Assembly (NCBI RefSeq): GCF_004345365.1
Contig: NZ_SLVF01000017.1
Coordinates: forward strand, 124,001 to 188,000
Origin: Kribbella sp. VKM Ac-2568
Lineage (GTDB): Bacteria; Actinomycetota; Actinomycetes; Propionibacteriales; Kribbellaceae
Length of the DNA: 64,000 bases
Reading direction: 5' to 3'
The notes beneath the pieces were generated by a model. That model was given only the letters and a program-made list of their open reading frames with translations, was not told the origin of the DNA and searched no databases. This document shows positions 48,925 to 56,099 of the stretch, piece after piece. The stretch's first letter is position 1. Every line of letters starts with the position of its first letter. The translations under genes were made by a program, and so were the position numbers.

Positions 48925-49680
48925 GTGGACCTTGGACTGCGTGATCGCACCTATATCGTCACGGGCGCCAGCGGCGGCCTCGGATTCGCTACGGCTAAGG
49001 CTCTTGCCGATGAGGGCGCGCGGCTGGTGATCTCAAGCCGGAACGAAGAGTCGATCTCACGAGCCGCCGCGGAACTGGGCGAGAACGTCGTGGGCATATC
49101 GGTGGACAACGCCGATCCGGAGAGTGCTGAGCGACTCGCCGCTACCGCCATCGCCAAGTGGGGCGCGTTGCATGGGGCACTGATCAGTGTGGGCGGGCCT
49201 CGGCCCGGTACCGCGCTGGAGACGGATGAGGACGACTGGCGGGCGGCGTTCGACAGCGTGTTCCTTGGTGGGCTGCGGATCGCGCGGTCGGTGGCGCGCG
49301 CGGGCTCGGAGGGTACTTCGATCGCGTTCGTGCTCTCGTCGTCGGTGAAGTCGCCGATTCCCGGGCTGGCGATCTCCAACGGGTTGCGGCCGGGGCTCGC
49401 GATGGTCGCGAAGACGCTGGCCGACGAGCTCGGGCCGAACGGGATCCGGGTCAACGGGCTGATGCCGGGACGGATCGCCACGGATCGGCTGAAGGAACTG
49501 GACGGGAAGAGCGGGGACCCGGACGCCGCGCGGCGTGCCTCGGAGAAGACGATCCCGTTGCGGCGCTACGGGAATCCGGAGGAGTTCGGACGGGTGGCCG
49601 CGTTTGTGCTGTCGCCGGTCGCGTCTTACGTGACGGGAGCGATCATCCCGATCGACGGCGGGGCTTTGCGGACCTTCTAG
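48925..49680 (+). CDS. SDR-family oxidoreductase
   Basis: A 251-residue short-chain dehydrogenase. It has IVTGASGGLGFATAKALADE, then VGGPRPGTALETDEDDWRA and IPLRRYGNPEEFGRVAAFVL, ending GAIIPIDGGALRTF. The catalytic Tyr-x3-Lys is not obvious: the usual YAASK position reads as AISNGLRPGLA. The active site is therefore altered, as in the divergent 'FabG-like' subfamily. The GTG at 48925 follows AGGATGGG. It stands alone and the substrate is unknown. Confidence 0.85.
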   Translation: MDLGLRDRTYIVTGASGGLGFATAKALADEGARLVISSRNEESISRAAAELGENVVGISVDNADPESAERLAATAIAKWGALHGALISVGGPRPGTALETDEDDWRAAFDSVFLGGLRIARSVARAGSEGTSIAFVLSSSVKSPIPGLAISNGLRPGLAMVAKTLADELGPNGIRVNGLMPGRIATDRLKELDGKSGDPDAARRASEKTIPLRRYGNPEEFGRVAAFVLSPVASYVTGAIIPIDGGALRTF

Positions 49681-49772
49681 GTTCTTTGTGGTTTTGGTTT
49701 GTGGTTGGGGTAGCTCGCAGACCGGCTGATCGTCGGCGGAGCGCCCTACGTAGCTTCCCGTGGCGCCGGAGG

Positions 49773-50831
49773 TCAGTCCTTGGGGCGGTCTCGGTCTTTG
49801 GAGGGTTGGACTCGTTTGGGTTCGCCGGGCATTTTGGGGTATTCGGGGGGATAGGGGAGGTCGGCTTCGCCCAGGTCTCGTTCGTGTTTGGCGGAGAGGT
49901 CGAGGAGGGAGTCGAGGGAGAAGGCCTTTTCGGCTACTGCGGCGTGGAGGTCACCGACCTCGGCGAAGCGGGCGGGCATGGTGAGGACGTCGAAGTCGTC
50001 GGGGACCACGTCGTCGAGTTCTTCCCAGCGGAGGGGGGCGGAGACGCGGGCTCTGGCGTTGGGGCGGACCGAGTAGGCGGAGGCAATGGTTCGGTCGCGG
50101 GCCATCTGGTTGTAGTCGATGAAGACTCGTTCGCCGCGTTCCTCCTTCCACCAGTTGACGGTGACCTGGTCGGGCAGGCGGTGCGAGAGCTCGCGGCCCA
50201 GGGCGATCACCGCGCGGCGGGCTTCGACGAAGGTCCAGCGGGCTTCGATGGGCACATAAACGTGCAGACCGCGGCCGCCGGAGGTCTTCGGGAAGCCTTC
50301 CAAACCGTGCTCGGCCAGGAGTTCGCGGAGGGCCGGGGCGACGGCTACCGCGCTCTTGAAGTCAGTACCGGGCTGGGGGTCGAGGTCGATCCTCAGCTGG
50401 TCGGGTGAGTCGAGCTCAGGGCGTCGCACCGGCCAGGGGTGGAACGTCAAGGTGCCGAGGTTCACCGCCCAGGCGACGACGGCCAGTTCGGTCGGGCAGA
50501 CCTCGTCCGCCGGCCGGCCGCTGGGGAACTTGATGGTCGCCGTCTCCACCCACTCGGGAGCCCCCTTGGCGACCCGCTTCTGGTAGAACGCGTCGCCCTT
50601 GTTGTCCATCCGGGTGGACAGCTTCGCGCCCTCGAACCAGCCGCCGGGCCAGCGCTCCAGCGTGGTCGGGCGGTCCCGGAGCGCGCCGAGGATGCCGTCG
50701 CCGACCGCGACGAAGTAGTTCACGATGTCCAGCTTGGTCAGTCCACGGTCCGCGAAGTACGGCTTGTCCGGGTTGCTGACCCGGACCGTCCGCCCCGCGA
50801 TGTCCAGCTCGATTGCCTTGGTCGCCGCCAT
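49773..50831 (-). CDS. ligD: Stand-alone LigD-type polymerase/primase domain protein
   Basis: A 352-residue archaeo-eukaryotic primase-like polymerase as in the Pol module of LigD. Motifs are RIDLDPQPGTDF (metal Asp at about 149/151), FPKTSGGRGLHVYVPI, and VFIDYNQMARDRTIASAYSV. There is no ligase or 3'-phosphoesterase domain in the gene and no Ku gene nearby. It probably fills gaps or adds ribonucleotides in end joining together with ligases encoded elsewhere (inference). The tail is Lys/Asp/Arg-rich (KRVQPSKDRDRPKD). Confidence 0.92.
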   Translation of the reverse strand: MAATKAIELDIAGRTVRVSNPDKPYFADRGLTKLDIVNYFVAVGDGILGALRDRPTTLERWPGGWFEGAKLSTRMDNKGDAFYQKRVAKGAPEWVETATIKFPSGRPADEVCPTELAVVAWAVNLGTLTFHPWPVRRPELDSPDQLRIDLDPQPGTDFKSAVAVAPALRELLAEHGLEGFPKTSGGRGLHVYVPIEARWTFVEARRAVIALGRELSHRLPDQVTVNWWKEERGERVFIDYNQMARDRTIASAYSVRPNARARVSAPLRWEELDDVVPDDFDVLTMPARFAEVGDLHAAVAEKAFSLDSLLDLSAKHERDLGEADLPYPPEYPKMPGEPKRVQPSKDRDRPKD

Positions 50832-50990
50832 GGCGCGACGCTACCGCCCGGCTCGGACCAAAAGAGCGCGAGCGCGCGGGAAAGGCAACTTTTCCCAACC
50901 TCTGGCCACCCTAGGTGACCGAGCGGTAACGTTCCAGCACCTCGTTCCTGGGGCGTGAGGCCCCCGGGACACTCTTGAAGGAGCACGAGG

Positions 50991-52586
50991 ATGAACAAGT
51001 CCGCCCTGCTCGCCGCTGCCACCGCAGTGGCGACCGCAACCGCTCTGGGGTTCACCGGGGCCAGTACGGCCACCGCCGCGCCCAAGGCAGACCCCGGCCC
51101 GACCCCCGCCGCAGCGGTCGCCCGGGCCAAGGCAGCGATCACCGAGAACCTCGGCACGCTGCGAGCCACCGGCGCCGACAAGTTCGCGGTACGGGACGTG
51201 ATCGTCGACCAGGACGGCTCCAGCCACGTCCGGCTGGACCGCAGCATCGGCGGCCTGCCGGTACTGGGGGGCGACGTCGTGGTCCACCAGGCCAAGGACG
51301 GAGCGTGGAAGGGCGCCAGCCTGACCCTGAGCCGCTCTGCCGACGTCAGCCGTATTCCGAAGGTCTCCGTGGCTCAGGCCACCGCCAAGGCGCTCACCGG
51401 TGGCCTCAAGGCCGAGGGAAAGCCGTCTCTGGTGATCGAGGCCCGCAAGGGCGCCCCGCGACTCGCCTACCTGGTCACCAGCGGCGGGACGCAGGCCGAC
51501 GGCACCCCGAGCCACGTGACCACCACGGTGGACGCGCTGACGGGCGCCAAGCTGGTGAGCGAGCAGCACATCCACACGGCGACTGGCGACGGCAAAAGCC
51601 TGTACTCCGGGACGGTGCCGATCGACACTTCCACGGCGACGGGTGGCTTCACGCTGACGGACGCGGTTCGTGGCGGAGGAACGACCCTCGACGCCCAGAA
51701 CAAGACCGACTCGATCCTGTGTCAGCTGTTCGGATTCGGATGCCCGGTGGCGGCCAAGTTCACCGACGCCGACAACCACTGGGGCAACGGCCTGAACACC
51801 GACCGGGCTTCGGCCGCGGTGGACGCGCACTACGGTGCCGCGACCACGTTCGACTACTACAAGAACATCCACGGCCGGAACGGCATCTTCAACAACGGCA
51901 AGGGCGTCCCCAGCCGCGTCCACTACGGCACGAACTACGTGAACGCCTTCTGGGACGGCAAGAAGATGACGTACGGCGACGGTGACGGCGTGGTCGCCGG
52001 ACCGCTCGTCTCGATCGACGTGGCCGGCCACGAGATGTCCCACGGCGTCACCTCGGCGACCGCGAACCTGACGTACTCCGGTGAGTCGGGCGGCCTGAAC
52101 GAGGCCACCAGCGACATCTTCGGCACCATGGTCGAGTTCTACTCGAACAACGCCAACGACCCGGGCGACTACTACATCGGCGAGGAGATCATGAAGGACC
52201 GCCCGGCGTTGCGGTACATGGACAAGCCGAGCAAGGACGGCAACTCCGTCGACTGCTACTCCTCCGGCGTCGGCAACCTGGACGTGCACTACTCCTCCGG
52301 CGTGGCGAACCACTTCGCCTACCTCGCCTCCGAGGGCAGCGGCGCCAAAACCATCGGCGGCCTGCCGCACAACTCGACGACCTGCAACGGCAGCACCGTG
52401 ACCGGCATAGGCCACGAGAAGGTCGCCAGGATCTGGTACCGCGCGCTCACCACGTACATGACCACCGGCACCACCTACGCGCAGGCCCGGACCGCGACGC
52501 TGAACGCGGCCACCGACCTGTACGGCGCGGCCAGCGCCGAGCGCGCGGGTGTCGCGGCGGCCTGGTCCGCGGTCAGCGTGAACTAG
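50991..52586 (+). CDS. Secreted M4 (thermolysin-like) zinc metalloprotease
   Basis: A 531-residue preproenzyme. The signal covers about residues 1-30. The propeptide has FTP-like and PepSY-like strands (GLPVLGGDVVVHQAKDGAW). The catalytic domain carries HEMSH (347-351) in DVAGHEMSHGVTSATANL, and NEATSD with the third zinc ligand E371. The catalytic His region lies around residues 430-450 (LDVHYSSGVANHFAYL). AGGAG precedes the ATG. It is a single-gene transcript closed by a hairpin. Confidence 0.95.
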   Translation: MNKSALLAAATAVATATALGFTGASTATAAPKADPGPTPAAAVARAKAAITENLGTLRATGADKFAVRDVIVDQDGSSHVRLDRSIGGLPVLGGDVVVHQAKDGAWKGASLTLSRSADVSRIPKVSVAQATAKALTGGLKAEGKPSLVIEARKGAPRLAYLVTSGGTQADGTPSHVTTTVDALTGAKLVSEQHIHTATGDGKSLYSGTVPIDTSTATGGFTLTDAVRGGGTTLDAQNKTDSILCQLFGFGCPVAAKFTDADNHWGNGLNTDRASAAVDAHYGAATTFDYYKNIHGRNGIFNNGKGVPSRVHYGTNYVNAFWDGKKMTYGDGDGVVAGPLVSIDVAGHEMSHGVTSATANLTYSGESGGLNEATSDIFGTMVEFYSNNANDPGDYYIGEEIMKDRPALRYMDKPSKDGNSVDCYSSGVGNLDVHYSSGVANHFAYLASEGSGAKTIGGLPHNSTTCNGSTVTGIGHEKVARIWYRALTTYMTTGTTYAQARTATLNAATDLYGAASAERAGVAAAWSAVSVN

Positions 52587-52596
52587 CGCCTCTTCT

Positions 52597-52636
52597 GCTC
52601 CGCGGTGGAGGTGTATCCGGCTCCTCCATCGCGGAG
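52597..52636. terminator. Terminator after the M4 protease gene
   Basis: GCTCCGCGGTGGAGG pairs with CCTCCATCGCGGAGC (one G-T pair) 10 bp past the stop. Confidence 0.8.
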
Positions 52637-52674
52637 CGAACCCCGGCCCGCGACGAGCGGACCGGTCGCGAGCG

Positions 52675-52713
52675 TCGCCGGTCCTGTCCCACTGGGGCGG
52701 ACAGGACCGGCGA
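52675..52713. terminator. Second strong hairpin before the receiver/reductase gene
   Basis: A perfect 15-bp stem (TCGCCGGTCCTGTCC with its complement) and a 9-nt loop. TATGAT (52721-52726), a possible -10 box, follows at once, so the hairpin overlaps the expected -35 region. It may be a second terminator or a regulator-binding dyad. Confidence 0.6.
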
Positions 52714-52764
52714 TCAAACGTATGATCCGTTGCCGAGCCCGACCGCCGGACTTACTGTCACAGC

Positions 52765-54483
52765 ATGGGTGGGGTACCCGGTGGTAAGCCGAGTCTCCGG
52801 GCGGCGAGGCCACTGGTGCTGGTGGTCGATGTCGACCCGGAGCGACTGGACCGGCTCGAGAGCGAGCTCGAGCGAAGTTTCGGAGTCGACTTCCGGGTCC
52901 GGGGCGAACTGACCGCGCCCGACGCGCTGCGCAGTCTGGAGCTCGCGCACGAGCTCGAGCAACGCGTCGCGGTCGTCATGGTCGACCACGAGCTTCCTGC
53001 CACCGAGCGATCCGAGGTCCTGCACCGCGCCCGCAGTCTGCATCCTGACGCACGGCGCGCGATGCTGATCCCGTGGGGCGCCTGGGCCGACCGCGACACG
53101 GCCGCCGCGATTCTGGCCGCGATGGCCGTCGGCGACATCAACTACTACGTCCTGAAGCCGTGGATCAACCGCGACGAACTCTTCCACCGCACTGTCGCCG
53201 AGTTCGTCCAGGAGTGGTCCCGCAACGAGACCGCGAACTGGCGCGAGGTCGTCGTCATCGCCGAGCAACACTCGGCCCGGGCCCACGCCATCACGAGTCT
53301 GCTGAGTCGCAACGGGATCCCGAACGCCTTCCGGCCGAGCGGCTCCCCCGAGGCGAACGATGTCCTGCACGCGATCCACGAGCCGGATCCCGGGGCCGGA
53401 GTACTGGTGTGGATGGCCGCGGTCGGCAGCACGATCCTGCACGACCCGACCGATGCCGAGGTCGCCGAGGCGTGGGGCGTCCGCACAACTCTGGCGGACG
53501 AGGGGCGCGCGTTCGACGTACTGGTGATCGGTGCCGGGCCGGCTGGGCTGGCTGCCGCCGTCTATGCGTCGTCCGAGGGGCTTCGGACGCTCGTGGTCGA
53601 GCGCGAGGCGATCGGCGGGCAAGCGGGGACGAGCTCGCTCATCCGCAACTACCTCGGGTTCTCGCGCGGTGTCACCGGGTCGGAACTGGCGCAGCGCGGT
53701 TACCAGCAGGCGTGGGTGTTCGGCGCGCACTTCCTGCTCATGCGGCAGGTGACGCGGCTCGAGGAGAAGCCGAACGGCTTCCTGGCGGAGATCAGTGACG
53801 TCGGCGAGGTCACGGCGCGCGCCGTCGTCCTGGCGACCGGGGTGGCCTACCGCCGGCTCGGCGTCCCGGAGCTCGAAGCACTGACCAGTGCCGGTGTGTA
53901 CTACGGGGCCAGTGTGTCCGAGGCCCATGGGCTGACCGATCGAGATGCCTGTGTCGTGGGTGGCGGCAACTCGGCCGGGCAGGCCGTCCTGCACCTGGCC
54001 CGCTACTGCCGTCAGGTCAGCATCGTGATTCGGGGCGAGTCGCTCGTCCAGAGCATGTCGCGCTACCTGATCGACGCGATCGACGCGGCCCCGAACGTGG
54101 TCGTCCGTACGTCGAGCGAGATCGTCGGCGGAGGTGGCGAGGGCAGGTTGCAGAACATCGTGCTGCGGCATCGGCGGACCGGCGCGGAGGAAACCCTCAA
54201 CGTCGACGGGCTGTTCGTGATGATCGGCGCCGAGCCTGGGACGCGGTGGCTGCCGGAGATCGGGCGGGACGAGCACGGGTACGTCCTCGCCGGCTCGGAC
54301 GCGGCGGCCGATCCCCTGTGGACGCAGTCGCGTCCGCCGAAGCCCTACGAAACCACCATTCCCGGGTTGTTCGTGGTCGGCGACGTGCGCTGCGGCTCGG
54401 TCAAGCGGGTCGCCTCCGCCGTCGGCGAAGGATCGGTGGTGGTGTCGCAGATCCACGAGCACTTCAAGGGCGCGGATGGCTAA
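52765..54483 (+). CDS. Fused response-regulator receiver / thioredoxin-reductase-like flavoprotein
   Basis: A 572-residue fusion. The N-terminal receiver domain (about 15-150) has LVLVVDVDPERLD, the phospho-acceptor Asp in VVMVDHELP and the Lys in YYVLKPW. A short thioredoxin-fold-like middle (about 155-240) follows. The FAD/NAD(P)H reductase (about 250-560) has FDVLVIGAGPAGLAAAVYAS, GGQAGTSSLIRNYLGF and ACVVGGGNSAGQAVLHLARY. The redox CxxC of true thioredoxin reductase is missing, so the acceptor is unclear. The stop overlaps the start of an adenylate cyclase gene by 8 bp. Confidence 0.9.
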   Translation: MGGVPGGKPSLRAARPLVLVVDVDPERLDRLESELERSFGVDFRVRGELTAPDALRSLELAHELEQRVAVVMVDHELPATERSEVLHRARSLHPDARRAMLIPWGAWADRDTAAAILAAMAVGDINYYVLKPWINRDELFHRTVAEFVQEWSRNETANWREVVVIAEQHSARAHAITSLLSRNGIPNAFRPSGSPEANDVLHAIHEPDPGAGVLVWMAAVGSTILHDPTDAEVAEAWGVRTTLADEGRAFDVLVIGAGPAGLAAAVYASSEGLRTLVVEREAIGGQAGTSSLIRNYLGFSRGVTGSELAQRGYQQAWVFGAHFLLMRQVTRLEEKPNGFLAEISDVGEVTARAVVLATGVAYRRLGVPELEALTSAGVYYGASVSEAHGLTDRDACVVGGGNSAGQAVLHLARYCRQVSIVIRGESLVQSMSRYLIDAIDAAPNVVVRTSSEIVGGGGEGRLQNIVLRHRRTGAEETLNVDGLFVMIGAEPGTRWLPEIGRDEHGYVLAGSDAAADPLWTQSRPPKPYETTIPGLFVVGDVRCGSVKRVASAVGEGSVVVSQIHEHFKGADG

Positions 54484-55891
54484 GCGCCGGTTCATCTACT
54501 CCCCCGCGATGCTGGTGGCCACCGCTGTGGCCCTGCTGGTTCCCTTGGCGGGGTTGGCGTTGCTCATCCGGCGACCACAGCTCGACGTGCACTGGGAGCA
54601 CCACCCGTCGCACTTCTGGCTCGTGCTGATCACGGCGGCGCTGAGCGCAGTACTGGCTTATTCCACCGGGGCTGCTGCCTTGCAGCGTGGGGATCCGCGA
54701 GTGCTGTTCGTTGCGCTGGCGTTCCTGTCGGCTGCGGGGTTTCTGGCGTTGCACGCGCTGGCGACTCCCGGCGTACTGCTCGATACGCCCAATGTCGGGT
54801 TCGTCTTGGCGACGCCGGTCGGGATCACGATCGGGTCGATCTTCGCGCTGTTGTCGAGCCCGAACCTGACTGGTCCCCGGCTGCCGAGGGCGATGCGGTG
54901 GGGGCGGCTTCTGCGCACGGGACTGTTTGTCCTGATGGCGTTGTGGGCGGTTGCCTCGGTGACCCGGCTGCCGCCGTTGCACAGTACTTCGGTGCCCGAG
55001 AGCGCCGATGGGATCCTGACCGCGCTCGCTGTGCCCGCGATCTTGCTGTACGCCGTGACCGCGATCCGCTACCTCGGGCTGTGGTGGCAACGACCGTCGC
55101 TGATGCTGTTGTCGATGATCGCGGCCTTTGTGCTGCTGGGCGAGGCGATGGTGGCGCTGGTCTTCGCGCGGAACTGGGCGCTGTCCTGGTGGGAATGGCA
55201 CGCACTGCTCCTGCTCGCGTTCATCCTCGTGGTCGCCGGGGTGCGGATCCAGTGGCACGAGGAGCGCTTCTCGGACCTGTACCTCGCCGACACCGTGTCC
55301 GGCCGCCGCGAACTGAGCGTGCTCTTCGCCGATCTCCAGGGCTTCACCACCTTCTCGGAGAACCACGAGCCGGGCGAGGTCACCGCCATGCTCAACACGT
55401 ACTTCGAGGTCGCCGTACCGCCGGTGGTTCGCAGGCACGGTGGTGAGGTGGATCGGATCATCGGGGACGCGCTGATGGTCACGTTCAACAAACGGGGTGA
55501 TCAGCCGGACCACGCGGCCCGGGCAGCCGCGGCCGGACTGGCGCTGCAGGAGGCAGCGGCGGTCGTCCGGGCCGCACATCCTGACTGGCCGCAGTTCCGG
55601 GTCGGCATCAACAGCGGAGTCGCCTCGGTCAGCCTGCTCGGCACCGAGGGCGGCCGGACCCACACAGTCATCGGCGACACGGTCAACGTCGCCTCCCGGA
55701 TCGAGGGCAAGGCACCCGGCGGAGGAGTCGCCATCGGGCCCGGCACCAAAGCCCTCCTCCCCGAGGCCGTCACCGAGTCGATAGGCCTCCTCGACCTCAA
55801 AGGCAAAGCCGAACCTCTCCAGGTCCACCGCCTCATCTCCCTCCGCCCCACCCCCACCCCAAACCCCCCACCCACCGACACCCTCACCTGA
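54476..55891 (+). CDS. Membrane-anchored class III adenylate cyclase
   Basis: A 471-residue protein. About seven membrane segments fill residues 1-260 (LVATAVALLVPLAGLALLI and AMVALVFARNWALSW among them). The catalytic domain (about 280-445) has SVLFADLQGFTTFSE (metal Asp), DRIIGDALMVTF (second metal Asp) and VIGDTVNVASRIEG (Asp, Asn and Arg of the active site). The Lys that usually reads adenine, just before xIGD, is Arg here. It is co-transcribed with the receiver/reductase fusion (8-bp overlap), so redox or phospho-signal input to cAMP is a plausible but unproven link. Confidence 0.9.
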   Translation: MAKRRFIYSPAMLVATAVALLVPLAGLALLIRRPQLDVHWEHHPSHFWLVLITAALSAVLAYSTGAAALQRGDPRVLFVALAFLSAAGFLALHALATPGVLLDTPNVGFVLATPVGITIGSIFALLSSPNLTGPRLPRAMRWGRLLRTGLFVLMALWAVASVTRLPPLHSTSVPESADGILTALAVPAILLYAVTAIRYLGLWWQRPSLMLLSMIAAFVLLGEAMVALVFARNWALSWWEWHALLLLAFILVVAGVRIQWHEERFSDLYLADTVSGRRELSVLFADLQGFTTFSENHEPGEVTAMLNTYFEVAVPPVVRRHGGEVDRIIGDALMVTFNKRGDQPDHAARAAAAGLALQEAAAVVRAAHPDWPQFRVGINSGVASVSLLGTEGGRTHTVIGDTVNVASRIEGKAPGGGVAIGPGTKALLPEAVTESIGLLDLKGKAEPLQVHRLISLRPTPTPNPPPTDTLT

Positions 55892-55949
55892 CACCAGCAG
55901 CCAGGGGACCGTGAGTGGGCCTAGCGGGCGCGTTCAGCGGCTGGAATCT

Positions 55950-56090
55950 GTGGGTGGGTTCGGCGGGTGGGTTCGGCGGGTTGAGGGCGTGGGGTTGGAG
56001 CGGTGGGGGCGAAGGGGAACCCGTGGGTTTGGGGGTGGGTTTCGGGTGTTCATCTCTTGGGGGTTGGCGGGGGGTGGTGGGGGTGTGAGA
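55950..56090 (+). other. G-run cluster with G-quadruplex potential
   Basis: The coding-strand side contains several GGG tracts with short loops, for example GGGTTTGGGGGTGGGTTTCG (56024 onward) and others at 55952-55985 and 56059-56083. It lies directly upstream of the secreted nuclease gene. Motif only; no function shown. Confidence 0.5.
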
Positions 56091-56099
56091 ATCCGGCAC

